Of a stretch of DNA of 16,023 nucleotides, positions 1 to 7,730 are shown piece by piece. Origin of the DNA: Clostridia bacterium (GTDB taxonomy: Bacteria > Bacillota > Clostridia > CAKSNL01 > HGM11501); NCBI GenBank assembly GCA_030535815.1, contig JAUNRD010000014.1, forward strand, positions 1 to 16,023, read 5' to 3'. The translations under genes and the position numbers were made by a program. Position 1 is the first letter of the stretch. Every line of letters begins with the position of its first letter. The notes under the pieces were generated by a model, which ran no database searches, had not been told where the DNA came from, and saw only the letters and a list, made by a program, of their open reading frames with translations.

Positions 1-191
1 TCTTCATATACTTCTGCACCTATATTACATTCTATACCAAGCTCTAAATCGTTTCCCACAATTGTAATCTGTTCGGGACCTGCCTTTATGTATATACCTT
101 CAAGTATAGGCATTGAAGCTTTAGGCGAAACTGCCTTTCCTACAATATTTAACGTGTTTAACAATACTTCTTTCTGACACTGGAAAATCAT
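1..191 (-). CDS. dnaN: DNA polymerase III beta subunit (sliding clamp), N-terminal part only
   Basis: DnaN forms the dimeric ring that tethers DNA polymerase III to DNA during replication. Only the first 63 codons are in the window; the gene runs off the left edge. Read on the minus strand, the protein starts MIFQCQKEVLLNTLNIVGKA and continues with the typical clamp features SPKASMPILEGIYIKA and GNDLELGIE. The ATG at 189-191 is preceded by an AAGGAG ribosome binding site (complement of 200-205) at 8-base spacing, which fixes the start. It lies 181 bases after the dnaA stop on the same strand, the usual dnaA-dnaN arrangement, so it is probably transcribed with dnaA, perhaps with extra input from the gap. 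Identity is secure from sequence and context. Confidence 0.93.
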   Translation of the reverse strand, partial: MIFQCQKEVLLNTLNIVGKAVSPKASMPILEGIYIKAGPEQITIVGNDLELGIECNIGAEVYE

Positions 192-331
192 AAAGATTTC
201 TCCTTCCGTATAATTAATAATTATTTAAATTCAGTAGTATTAGAGGTTGTTTAATATGTTGAAAAGTTTAAAAGACCTTTATGTAAAGCCTTTTTAAGCT
301 GTTTACAAAAATATAAAAACTTAATTTAACT

Positions 332-371
332 TTATCCACCGATTTTTTTATACTGTGAAGATTGCGGATAA
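332..371. promoter_or_regulatory. Two DnaA-box-like sites in the dnaA-dnaN gap
   Basis: Two 9-mers each differ by one base from the DnaA box TTATCCACA: TTATCCACC at 332-340 on the plus strand and TTATCCGCA on the complement of 363-371. They face each other just past the dnaA stop codon. In Bacillus-type origins the dnaA-dnaN gap often carries DnaA boxes and forms one part of a two-part origin, so these may contribute to origin function or to dnaN control. The rest of the 192-372 gap is AT-rich, and I see no other clear structure in it. Confidence 0.5.
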
Positions 372-372
372 G

Positions 373-1698
373 TCAGTTTGTAAGGTCTTTTGTTAAGGTT
401 TGTACTTTTTCTTTTATTTCGGGATCTGTTTCCATATAGGACTCAACCTTTTTAACGGCGTGCATTACTGTTGAATGATCCTTACCTCCGAAATAGTCAC
501 CTATCTTATTAAATGAAAGTTCGGTTAAGTTTTTACAAAGATAAATAGAAACCTGTCGTGGAATTACTATTTCCTTTGTTTTTCTCTTTGATGTTATATC
601 GTCCTCGTTTACTCTGAATAATTTTGCAACTGCTGATATTATTATTTTTGGAGTTACGGTTTTTTCCTCTTCCTTTACCGAGATATATTTTGAAATAACA
701 TAGTCAACGGTTTCTTTGGTAACTTCTTCTTCTCTTTTAACTTTTGAATAAGCAGAAAGTGTTGTTAAGAAACCTTCAAGCTCACGTACATTTATGTTTA
801 TGTTATCCGAAATGTAAATTATTGTTTCTGTGCTTATGTTTATATTCTGGTCTTTAGCCTTCTGTTTTAAAATTCCAACCTTTGTTTCATATTCAGGAGG
901 CTGAATGTCACACTTTACACCCCAGCTGAATCGTGTGACAAGTCTCTCAGCAAGATTTTGTATTTCCTCGGGGGGACGGTCACTTGTTAAAACAATCTGC
1001 TTGTCCGAATCAAATAATGCATTAAAGGTATTATGGAATTCTTCTTCTGTTGAAACCTTTCCTGCAATAAAATGAATATCGTCAACAAACAAAACATCTG
1101 TCTTTCTGTATTTTTCCCTGAAAGCTTCTGTATTTTTTTTCTGAACTGCTTCAACCATTTCGATTGTAAAAGTTTCTGCAGTAACGAATGTTGTTTTTAA
1201 TTTAGGACTGTTTTCGTGTATGAAATTTTCAATTGCGTGCATCAGGTGAGTTTTACCAAGACCGCTTCCGCCATAGATAAACAAAGGATTATATCCATAT
1301 CCGGGAGTTTCTGCAACCGCAAGGGCAGCTGCATGGGCAAATTGGTTTGAACTTCCCACAACGAAATTATCAAAGGTATATTTTGATGATGCCTTTGAAG
1401 TAACATTTTCCTTCTTTTCGTTTTTTTCTTCTGCTTCATCATCCATTTCTTCACCTATTGTAACTTCAATTCCGTACTTTTCACCGGTTACTTCAAGAAT
1501 TGAATTTATAATAAGCTCGGAATATCTTGATTCAATCATGTTTTTATTTACTGTTGTGGAAACAGCAAAATAAATATTTCCGTTTTTCACTTTGTAAGGC
1601 GTTGCACCTTCAATCCAGGTGCGGTATGAAACAGGAGAGGAAATTTCCTCAATTATGTATTCACAGGCCTTTTTCCATATATCATTAAGTGGTAACAT
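373..1698 (-). CDS. dnaA: Chromosomal replication initiator DnaA
   Basis: DnaA is an AAA+ ATPase that binds DnaA boxes, melts oriC and loads the replicative helicase. The 441-residue protein has an N-terminal interaction domain I (about 1-80), an acidic and lysine-rich linker (about 84-105), an AAA+ domain with Walker A GGSGLGKT (143-150) and Walker B LFVDDIHF (203-210), and a C-terminal helix-turn-helix domain IV (about 345-441) containing the DnaA signature GGKDHSTVMHAVKKV (404-418). I chose the ATG at 1696-1698 (protein MLPLNDIWKK) because GGAGG, the complement of 1705-1709, lies 7 bases upstream. An in-frame ATG at 1719 would add seven residues but has no ribosome binding site and would place that GGAGG inside the gene. 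The gene is divergent from rpmH across oriC. DnaA-like boxes in its leader suggest autoregulation. Confidence 0.97.
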   Translation of the reverse strand: MLPLNDIWKKACEYIIEEISSPVSYRTWIEGATPYKVKNGNIYFAVSTTVNKNMIESRYSELIINSILEVTGEKYGIEVTIGEEMDDEAEEKNEKKENVTSKASSKYTFDNFVVGSSNQFAHAAALAVAETPGYGYNPLFIYGGSGLGKTHLMHAIENFIHENSPKLKTTFVTAETFTIEMVEAVQKKNTEAFREKYRKTDVLFVDDIHFIAGKVSTEEEFHNTFNALFDSDKQIVLTSDRPPEEIQNLAERLVTRFSWGVKCDIQPPEYETKVGILKQKAKDQNINISTETIIYISDNININVRELEGFLTTLSAYSKVKREEEVTKETVDYVISKYISVKEEEKTVTPKIIISAVAKLFRVNEDDITSKRKTKEIVIPRQVSIYLCKNLTELSFNKIGDYFGGKDHSTVMHAVKKVESYMETDPEIKEKVQTLTKDLTN

Positions 1699-1861
1699 AA
1701 AAAACCTCCGTTTTTCCACTTTTGTTGAAAAGTATGTGGTTATTTAGTGGATAACTCCTTGATTTTACCCCGAAAAACCATTAACTGCGATGTTTTAGTT
1801 GTGGAAAAGTCGGTTGGGGATAAAAAATTACCCTTCGTGTGTATATTTGCATACATTATAT

Positions 1862-1890
1862 ATTATATCAAAAAAGAATGATTTTTACAA
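1862..1890 (-). promoter_or_regulatory. Promoter for dnaA
   Basis: On the minus strand TTGTAA (complement of 1885-1890) and a perfect -10 TATAAT (complement of 1862-1867) are separated by exactly 17 bases. Transcription would start near 1855 and give dnaA a leader of about 155 bases that covers the DnaA-box-like sites at 1712-1823, consistent with the known autoregulation of dnaA. Confidence 0.65.
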
Positions 1891-1940
1891 GATAAATTTT
1901 GTTTTTTTTATAAAAAAATTTTGTTAAAATAAATTTTTGG

Positions 1941-1969
1941 TTGACAAATAAATTTTTAAAGGATATAAT
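1941..1969 (+). promoter_or_regulatory. Consensus housekeeping promoter for rpmH operon
   Basis: TTGACA at 1941-1946 and TATAAT at 1964-1969 are both perfect sigma-A consensus hexamers with the optimal 17-base spacer. The DNA upstream is very A/T-rich and could act as an UP element. This is the strongest promoter in the window and fits the high expression expected for ribosomal protein L34. Confidence 0.88.
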
Positions 1970-2016
1970 GGAAAAAAGTCTGTAAATTTTTATTCTATTT
2001 TAAGGAGGTGTTTTTA

Positions 2017-2151
2017 GTGATTAGAACATATCAGCCCAACAAATTAAAGAGAAAAAAGGTTCACGGTTTCAGACAGAGAATGAGCACTAAAAACGGTCGC
2101 AAAGTTCTCGCAAGAAGAAGAAGAGAAGGCAGAAGAGTACTCTCTGCTTAA
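2017..2151 (+). CDS. rpmH: 50S ribosomal protein L34
   Basis: L34 is a small, very basic protein of the large ribosomal subunit. The 44-residue product begins (M)IRTYQPNKLKRKK and contains VHGFRQRMSTKNGRKVLARR, the hallmark of L34; length and composition are normal for the family. The start is GTG at 2017, preceded at 6-base spacing by a near-perfect Shine-Dalgarno AAGGAGGTG (2002-2010). A strong consensus promoter lies 48 bases upstream of the start codon. It is the first gene of the rpmH-rnpA-yidD-yidC-jag series. The only mild oddity is GTG-Ile at the N-terminus where most homologues have Met-Lys-Arg-Thr. Confidence 0.97.
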   Translation: MIRTYQPNKLKRKKVHGFRQRMSTKNGRKVLARRRREGRRVLSA

Positions 2152-2181
2152 TCACGTTCAAGGAAAGAAGTTAGTTTTTTA

Positions 2182-2511
2182 ATGGAACATACGCTGTCAA
2201 TTAAAAAAAATACGCTTTTTTCAAAAATTTACAAAAAAGGTAACTGTCTGGTTTCTTATGTCTTAATCATGTATGTTATGCCGAACGGTCTTCCGTACAG
2301 CCGTATGGGAATAACCGTAAGCAAAAAGGTTGGTAAGGCTGTAAAGAGGAACAGAGCCAAAAGGCTTATAAGAGAAAGTTACAGATTCTTTGAAAAATAC
2401 ACCTCGGGTTATGATTTTGTTTTTGTAGCAAGAACGAAAACGCCCGAGGTAGGATTTTTTGAAGTGAAAAAAGAGATGGGTAAACTTTTTGAAAAGGCTA
2501 AAATAAAGTAA
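2182..2511 (+). CDS. rnpA: Ribonuclease P protein component
   Basis: RnpA is the protein cofactor of RNase P, which removes 5' leaders from precursor tRNAs. The 109-residue, lysine/arginine-rich protein is of normal length. It carries the family signature in GKAVKRNRAKRLIRESYR (about 51-68), the RNR motif that contacts the catalytic RNA, and the second conserved strand GYDFVFVART. The start ATG at 2182 has only a distant purine-rich stretch (AGGAAAG near 2161), so translation may depend partly on coupling with rpmH 30 bases upstream. The rpmH-rnpA order is one of the most conserved gene pairs in bacteria. Confidence 0.97.
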   Translation: MEHTLSIKKNTLFSKIYKKGNCLVSYVLIMYVMPNGLPYSRMGITVSKKVGKAVKRNRAKRLIRESYRFFEKYTSGYDFVFVARTKTPEVGFFEVKKEMGKLFEKAKIK

Positions 2512-2543
2512 CGGCTTAATTTACTTTCGGAAGGATTTTACAA

Positions 2544-2756
2544 ATGAAAAAAATTTTTCTTTTTTTTATCAGACTTTACAGAAAATTTTTATCACCCATA
2601 CTCGGGCCTTCAAAATGCCGTTTTTATCCGACCTGTTCTGCGTATGCCTATGAAGCTATCGAAAAGTACGGTGCGTTAAAGGGCGGCTTCTTAGCCGTTA
2701 AAAGAATTCTGAAATGTCACCCTTTTAATCCCGGGGGATATGATCCTGTGCCGTAG
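2544..2756 (+). CDS. yidD: Membrane protein insertion efficiency factor YidD
   Basis: YidD is a small membrane-associated protein thought to help YidC insert proteins. The 70-residue product has the family hallmarks: an amphipathic N-terminus (MKKIFLFFIRLYRKFLSPIL), the cysteine region CRFYPTCSAYAYEAI (25-39), and KGGFLAVKRILKCHPFNPGGYDPVP at the end. Three conserved cysteines (25, 31, 58) are present. A GGAAGGA ribosome binding site (2529-2535) lies 8 bases before the ATG. It sits between rnpA and yidC as expected. Confidence 0.96.
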   Translation: MKKIFLFFIRLYRKFLSPILGPSKCRFYPTCSAYAYEAIEKYGALKGGFLAVKRILKCHPFNPGGYDPVP

Positions 2757-2786
2757 AGGATTCCCCTTTGTTTTTATTTTTAAGGA

Positions 2787-3707
2787 GTGATTAAAATACT
2801 TAACTTTTTTGCAAACATATTAAGTTTTATTATTTATCCTATTTATGGTTTTGTAAAAAACTATGGTCTTGCTGTTATTCTGTTTACGATTATTGTAAAG
2901 ATAATTCTTTTTCCACTCGGAATAAAGCAGCAGAAAACAACCGTTAAAACCAAGAAAATAAGACCTGAACTTGAAAGAATTCAGGCAAAATATAAAAATG
3001 ATAAAGAAAAACTCAATGAAGAAACTATGAAGCTTTATCAGAAGTATAATATTAATCCTATGGGTGGATGTTTACCTTTATTGATTCAGCTTCCTATTTT
3101 ACTTGGTCTTTATAGGATTATACAAAGTCCTATCACATGGTTTTTCCGTAAGACTCCGGCTGTTTATATTAATGATATGATTAACTCCGGAGAAATGGCA
3201 AAAGCAGAAGTGATTGAAAAATTGGAAAAAGTAGCTTCGATTGACAATGTTGATATATCATCTTTTACAGAAATAAATGATATATTGGGGGCTATGGCTA
3301 AGGGTGTTAAAAATTTTGAAATTGAAATAGCATCCGAATTTAATCTTATAAATTTTGATTTATTAGGTATAGATTTATCAAGAACTCCTGATATTAAAAA
3401 TTTTAGTATTTTATGGATTATTCCTGTTCTTGCAACAGGTTCTGCATTTTTCTCAAACTGGGTTTCGAAGAAACTTAATTCCATGAGTGAAGAACAGGCG
3501 CAGCAGATGAAAACCATGAACCTTATAATGCCTCTCATGACTGCAGTTTTTACATTCACGCTTTCTGCAGGTATTGGTTTATATTGGTTTGTAAGTACAA
3601 TGCTTTCTGTTCTTCAGATGGTAATTTTGACAAAGTATTTTGATAAGAAATATGCGAATATGGATTTTGGCATTAATGACAAGAAGGGAAAAGGGAAAAA
3701 CAAATGA
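2787..3707 (+). CDS. yidC: Membrane protein insertase YidC/OxaA/SpoIIIJ
   Basis: YidC inserts and folds proteins in the cytoplasmic membrane, alone or with SecYEG. The short form seen here, without the large extracytoplasmic domain of Gram-negative YidC, is typical of Gram-positives. The order is: a first hydrophobic stretch (about 5-45) with FTIIVKIILFPLGIKQQKT, a cytoplasmic coiled hairpin rich in Lys/Glu (50-90), PMGGCLPLLIQLPILLGLYR (about 92-111), an external loop of about 80 residues, then hydrophobic helices near 205-225 and 248-285 and a basic tail. The start is uncertain. GTG at 2787 overlaps the only strong Shine-Dalgarno (AAGGAG, 2782-2787), while an in-frame ATA at 2796 is ideally spaced from it. 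The stop overlaps the jag start (ATGA), so the two are translationally coupled. Confidence 0.94.
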   Translation: MIKILNFFANILSFIIYPIYGFVKNYGLAVILFTIIVKIILFPLGIKQQKTTVKTKKIRPELERIQAKYKNDKEKLNEETMKLYQKYNINPMGGCLPLLIQLPILLGLYRIIQSPITWFFRKTPAVYINDMINSGEMAKAEVIEKLEKVASIDNVDISSFTEINDILGAMAKGVKNFEIEIASEFNLINFDLLGIDLSRTPDIKNFSILWIIPVLATGSAFFSNWVSKKLNSMSEEQAQQMKTMNLIMPLMTAVFTFTLSAGIGLYWFVSTMLSVLQMVILTKYFDKKYANMDFGINDKKGKGKNK

Positions 3708-4351
3708 AATTTGTGGAAATAAAGGCTAAAACCGTTGATGAAGCGGTAGAAAAAGCTTTGGCAGAACTTAATACAACAAAAGAAAACGTAGATATTGAAA
3801 TTCTTGAAGAATCCAAAGGTCTTTTCGGACTTCTCGGAAGTAAGGAAGTAAAGGTAAGAGTTACTCTTCTTAAAGAAGATGACAGTGCAAAGGCTGAAAA
3901 CTTCCTTAAGAATATTACTGAAAGACTTGGAATGAATACAGAATTTGAGACAGTTTATAACGAAGAAGAAAAGAAGATGGCAATTGAGCTTAAGGGTGAC
4001 GGTCTTGGACTTTTAATAGGTCGCCGTGGGGAAACACTTGATGCTCTTCAGTATCTTACAAATATTTTTGTAAACAAGGGTTCCGATGATTATATAAAGG
4101 TTACATTGGATGCAGAAAATTACAGAGAAAGAAGAGAAGATGCTTTAGTTACTCTTGCTAAGAGAACTGCAGCCAAGGCTACAAAGTATAAAAAGAATAT
4201 GATTATTGAGCCTAAAAATCCTTATGAAAGAAGAATAATTCATGAGGCATTACAGGATTATCCCGAAGTAACAACCTATTCAATCGGTGAAGAACCCAAC
4301 AGAAAAGTTGTTGTTGCGTATAAGGGTATGGCAGGAACTTACAGAGACTAA
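3704..4351 (+). CDS. jag: RNA-binding protein Jag/KhpB/EloR (Jag_N, KH, R3H)
   Basis: Jag (KhpB/EloR) is an RNA-binding protein linked to cell elongation and division control, usually working with KhpA. The 215 residues show the full architecture. The Jag_N domain (1-55) includes the conserved KGLFGLLGSKEVKV turn (39-52). A KH domain (about 60-140) has the GRRG loop at 106-109. An R3H domain (about 145-207) has the R-x3-H motif at Arg176-His180 (RRIIH). The start codon overlaps the yidC stop by four bases. A hairpin terminator follows within 10 bases, ending the operon that begins at rpmH. Confidence 0.95.
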   Translation: MKFVEIKAKTVDEAVEKALAELNTTKENVDIEILEESKGLFGLLGSKEVKVRVTLLKEDDSAKAENFLKNITERLGMNTEFETVYNEEEKKMAIELKGDGLGLLIGRRGETLDALQYLTNIFVNKGSDDYIKVTLDAENYRERREDALVTLAKRTAAKATKYKKNMIIEPKNPYERRIIHEALQDYPEVTTYSIGEEPNRKVVVAYKGMAGTYRD

Positions 4352-4359
4352 TAAAAAAA

Positions 4360-4387
4360 GGGTTGTAATTATTTACAGCCCTTTTTT
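4360..4387 (+). terminator. Rho-independent terminator after jag
   Basis: The arms GGGTTGTAA (4360-4368) and TTACAGCCC (4373-4381) pair over nine bases with one G-T wobble around a TTAT loop. The stem is followed by six T and preceded by seven A, so it could also work on the other strand. It separates the rpmH-jag operon from mnmE. Confidence 0.8.
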
Positions 4388-4442
4388 AGAGTATATTTTT
4401 ACCTTCCTTTTTGAATGTTTTGTGAAAGAAAAAGGTGATTTT

Positions 4443-5789
4443 ATGGCAGAAACAATTGCCGCAATAAGCACCGCTATGCAAAAGGGCGGAATTGCCGTTA
4501 TAAGAATAAGCGGAGATGATGCCTTTAAGATAGCAGACAAGGTGTTTAAGGGAAAAATTGAAACTGAGAAGTGCGAAAGCCACCGCATTTTATACGGCTT
4601 TGTTTATGACGGTGAAGAAAAAATTGACGAGTGTCTTTGCTCCGTTATGCGCGCACCCCGTACATTTACTGCTGAAAATGTGGTTGAATTATCTGTCCAC
4701 GGCGGGCTTATTCCTGCAAAGAGAACTCTTGAAGCAGTTATAAAAGCAGGTGCAAGGGCAGCCAAGGCCGGGGAATTTACAATGCGCGCTTTCTTAAACG
4801 GAAGAATAGACCTTTCAAAGGCAGAAGCGGTTGCCGATATTATAGATTCCAAAACCGATCTTGCGAGAAGTACAGCGGTAAATCAGCTTTCCGGAAAATT
4901 ATCCGAAGGAATAAACGAAATAAGAAGTAAAATCCTTGAAATAATGGGATATATCTCCGTTTCCACCGACTTTCCTGATGAGGATGCTGACAGTCTGGCG
5001 GGTTTTGATACATTATCAGAGCTTAAGAAACTTAAGGAAAAAACAGAGAAGCTTATAAAAAATGCGGATAAAGGTATTATTTTAAGAGAAGGTGCAGTCT
5101 GTGCCATCTGCGGAAAGCCAAATGCGGGGAAAAGCTCCCTTCTTAATGAACTTGCCGGAGAAGAAAAAGCCATAGTTACCGAAATTGAAGGGACTACAAG
5201 AGACATAATTGAAGAATATATAAATATTTATGATGTGCCCATCCGTCTTGCAGATACAGCAGGTATCAGAGAGGATGCGGATACGGTTGAAAAAATAGGT
5301 GTAAAAAAGGCAAGAGATTATATTAAAAATGCGGATATATGCCTTTTTATAACCGATAACGGCAGAGAATTTGATGAAAATGATGCGGAAATTCTGAATC
5401 TTGTTAAAGAGAAGCCCCATATTACCGTTGTGAATAAGTCGGAACTTGAAGGAAAGTGCATTATTCCGGGAGAAGAAGATATTATTTATATCTCCGTAAA
5501 GGAAAAGACGGGAATTGAAGAGCTTAAAAAGAAAATTTATGACCTTCTTATGGGTTCTGACTTTTCAGAAGATGCTGTTATGATAACAAACGAGCGTCAC
5601 AAGGAAGCCGCAATTATGGCAGATTCTGCCATCGGAGAAGCGATAAAAGCTTTGGAGAGTGGCTTAACAGAGGATTTCTCATATATAAATCTTGAAACGG
5701 CGGTGTCGCACCTTGGTGAAATAACCGGTATGACTGTTTCCGACGAGGTTATTGGCGAAGTTTTCTCTAAATTCTGTATAGGAAAATAA
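4443..5789 (+). CDS. mnmE: tRNA modification GTPase MnmE (TrmE)
   Basis: MnmE, with MnmG, makes the 5-(carboxy)aminomethyl modification of uridine 34 in tRNAs reading two-family-box codons. The 448-residue protein has an N-terminal folate-binding domain (1-118) starting ETIAAISTAMQKGGIAVIRISG, a helical domain, a G domain inserted at about 216-372, and the C-terminal FCIGK whose cysteine is conserved. GTPase motifs are G1 GKPNAGKSS (224-232), G2 TTRD (251-254), G3 DTAG (271-274) and G4 NKSE (331-334), where Glu replaces the usual Asp. I chose the ATG at 4443, which has an AAAGGTGAT ribosome binding site seven bases upstream and matches the family N-terminus. A longer frame back to 4287 would run through jag and its terminator. 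The gene leads the mnmE-mnmG-rsmG series; no clear promoter was seen. Confidence 0.96.
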   Translation: MAETIAAISTAMQKGGIAVIRISGDDAFKIADKVFKGKIETEKCESHRILYGFVYDGEEKIDECLCSVMRAPRTFTAENVVELSVHGGLIPAKRTLEAVIKAGARAAKAGEFTMRAFLNGRIDLSKAEAVADIIDSKTDLARSTAVNQLSGKLSEGINEIRSKILEIMGYISVSTDFPDEDADSLAGFDTLSELKKLKEKTEKLIKNADKGIILREGAVCAICGKPNAGKSSLLNELAGEEKAIVTEIEGTTRDIIEEYINIYDVPIRLADTAGIREDADTVEKIGVKKARDYIKNADICLFITDNGREFDENDAEILNLVKEKPHITVVNKSELEGKCIIPGEEDIIYISVKEKTGIEELKKKIYDLLMGSDFSEDAVMITNERHKEAAIMADSAIGEAIKALESGLTEDFSYINLETAVSHLGEITGMTVSDEVIGEVFSKFCIGK

Positions 5790-5811
5790 TTTCCTCTGAA
5801 AGGATATTACC

Positions 5812-7689
5812 ATGGAATATTTTAATGCAGGTAAATACGATGTAGTTATAATAGGTGCAGGTCATGCAGGCTGTGAAGCGGCACTTGCCTCAGCAAGGCT
5901 TGGCATGAAGGTTGTTATTTTTTCAGTTAACCTTGATGCCGTTGCCAATATGCCCTGCAATCCCCATATAGGCGGTACGGCAAAGGGGCACTTAGTCCGT
6001 GAAATTGACGCCCTTGGCGGTGAAATGGGTAAAGCGGCTGACGAAACCTATATCCAGATTAAGATGCTTAATTTGGGTAAAGGTCCTGCGGTTCACTCAC
6101 TCCGCGCGCAGATTGACCGTATGCGCTACCGTGAAAGAATGAAGCAGACACTTGAGCTTCAGGAAAATCTTGAACTTAAGCAGGCTGAAGTTACGGAAAT
6201 TTTATTTGACGGGGATAAGGTTGTCGGAGTAAAGACAAATATGGGGGCATATTACGAAACAAAAAGCTGTATTATTGCAACCGGAACCTACCTTAAAGGA
6301 AAAATCGTAATAGGAGAGCTTCAGTATGAGGGCGGACCCGACGGTATGATGCCTGCAAACAGCTTGTCAAAGTGCCTTATTGATAAGGGTATAAAGCTTC
6401 TTCGCTTCAAAACAGGAACTCCTGCAAGAATAAACAGAAGAAGCGTGGATTTTTCAAAGATGGAACTTCAGGAGGAAAAGGATCCTCCCCTGCCCTTCTC
6501 TTTTGAAACAAAAAATCCCCGCAAAAGCGAGGTTGAGTGCTATTTAACCTACACAAATCCCGAAACCCACAAAATTATAATGGATAACATAGACAGAGCA
6601 CCTCTTTTCAATCATTCCATTGAAGGAACGGGACCCAGATACTGCCCTTCCATTGAGGATAAGGTGGTTCGCTTTGCCCATAAGGAGCGCCATCAGATAT
6701 TTGTTGAACCTATGGGACTCAATACGGAAGAACTTTACATTCAGGGTATGTCATCAAGCCTTCCTGAAGAGGTTCAGCTTAAGATGTATAGAACAATCAA
6801 AGGTTTAGAACACGCCGAGCTTCAGCGAAATGCCTATGCCATTGAGTATGACTGTTTAGATCCGACACAGCTTAAGGCAACACTGGAATTTAAGGAAATA
6901 GAAGGCTTGTACGGCGCAGGTCAGTTTAACGGAAGCTCCGGCTATGAAGAAGCCGCTGCCCAGGGACTTATTGCGGGAATAAATGCCGCACTTAAAATAA
7001 AAGGCGAAGAGCCATTTACTCTCGACCGTTCCGAGGCATATATAGGCGTACTTATAGATGATTTAACCATAAAAGGAACGATGGAGCCTTACAGAATGCT
7101 GACTTCCCGAGCAGAATACAGACTTTTACTCCGTCAGGACAATGCGGATATACGTTTAACTGAAAAGGGTTATAAGATAGGACTTATATCGGAAGAGCGA
7201 TATAAGGAGTTTCTTTTAAAACAGGAAGCGGTAAATGCGGAAATTGACCGTGTTGAGCACGAAAACATCCCCCCTTCCGCTGAAGTAAATGCCCTTTTGG
7301 CAGAATACGGAAGCACTCCCTTGACCACGGGCTTTAAGCTGGGAGAGCTTATCCGCCGTCCGGAGCTTGACTATTTCGCTCTTGCACCCATTGATAAAAA
7401 AAGGCCGTCCCTTCCCTATTACATAACCGAGGAAGTAAACGTGGCAGTTAAGTATGACGGCTATATAAAGATGCAGATTGAGCAGGTAAAAGCCTTCAAA
7501 AAGCTTGAAAACAAGAAGATTCCTTCTGATATTGACTATGCCGATGTAAAGGGACTTAAAAGGGAAGCTGCTGAAAAGCTTGCGAAGAACCGTCCCGAAA
7601 ACTTCGGTCAGGCATCGAGAATATCGGGTGTTTCCCCTGCGGACATCACCGTTTTACTTATCTACATTGAACAGATGAAAAGGGGCTGA
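5812..7689 (+). CDS. mnmG: tRNA uridine-5-carboxymethylaminomethyl(34) synthesis enzyme MnmG (GidA)
   Basis: MnmG is the FAD-dependent partner of MnmE and uses glycine or ammonium and a folate one-carbon unit to modify U34 of tRNA. The 625-residue length is normal. The N-terminal dinucleotide-binding motif GAGHAG is at 15-20, followed by the family signature PCNPHIGGTAKGHLVREID (48-66) with the conserved Cys49. Further conserved blocks are GTYLKGKI, ADETYIQIKMLN, CPSIEDKVVRF, GYEEAAAQGLIAGINAAL and SRAEYRLLLRQDNAD, and a C-terminal helical domain binds tRNA and MnmE. GAAAGGAT lies 8 bases before the ATG. It begins 22 bases after mnmE and is clearly co-transcribed with it. Confidence 0.97.
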   Translation: MEYFNAGKYDVVIIGAGHAGCEAALASARLGMKVVIFSVNLDAVANMPCNPHIGGTAKGHLVREIDALGGEMGKAADETYIQIKMLNLGKGPAVHSLRAQIDRMRYRERMKQTLELQENLELKQAEVTEILFDGDKVVGVKTNMGAYYETKSCIIATGTYLKGKIVIGELQYEGGPDGMMPANSLSKCLIDKGIKLLRFKTGTPARINRRSVDFSKMELQEEKDPPLPFSFETKNPRKSEVECYLTYTNPETHKIIMDNIDRAPLFNHSIEGTGPRYCPSIEDKVVRFAHKERHQIFVEPMGLNTEELYIQGMSSSLPEEVQLKMYRTIKGLEHAELQRNAYAIEYDCLDPTQLKATLEFKEIEGLYGAGQFNGSSGYEEAAAQGLIAGINAALKIKGEEPFTLDRSEAYIGVLIDDLTIKGTMEPYRMLTSRAEYRLLLRQDNADIRLTEKGYKIGLISEERYKEFLLKQEAVNAEIDRVEHENIPPSAEVNALLAEYGSTPLTTGFKLGELIRRPELDYFALAPIDKKRPSLPYYITEEVNVAVKYDGYIKMQIEQVKAFKKLENKKIPSDIDYADVKGLKREAAEKLAKNRPENFGQASRISGVSPADITVLLIYIEQMKRG

Positions 7690-7730
7690 TTGAAATTTTA
7701 GTAAAAGAAGCCGGAAAACTGGGCATTAAT

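Larger units (their letters stand above)
1699..2016. other. Probable oriC (dnaA-rpmH intergenic region)
   Basis: This 318-base gap between divergent dnaA and rpmH is the expected origin position. DnaA-box-like 9-mers cluster on the dnaA side: TTTTCCACT at 1712-1720 (plus), and on the complement TTATCCACT (1746-1754), TTTTCCACA (1800-1808, matching the relaxed TTWTNCACA consensus) and TTATCCCCA (1815-1823). No site is a perfect TTATCCACA. From about 1850 to 1960 the sequence becomes strongly AT-rich with long A and T runs, a good candidate for the DNA unwinding element. Both divergent promoters lie in or beside this AT-rich part. No ORF or RNA gene is apparent. The call rests on position and motif clustering; GC skew or origin mapping would be needed to prove it. 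Confidence 0.8.

Noticed and set aside
1699..1719. Start of dnaA at the upstream in-frame ATG (1717-1719)
   Set aside because: It would add MEKRRFF, lacks a ribosome binding site, and buries the good GGAGG that serves the ATG at 1698.
4287..4442. Extended N-terminus of mnmE
   Set aside because: The extension runs through the end of jag and its terminator. The family N-terminus starts exactly at 4443, which has a ribosome binding site.
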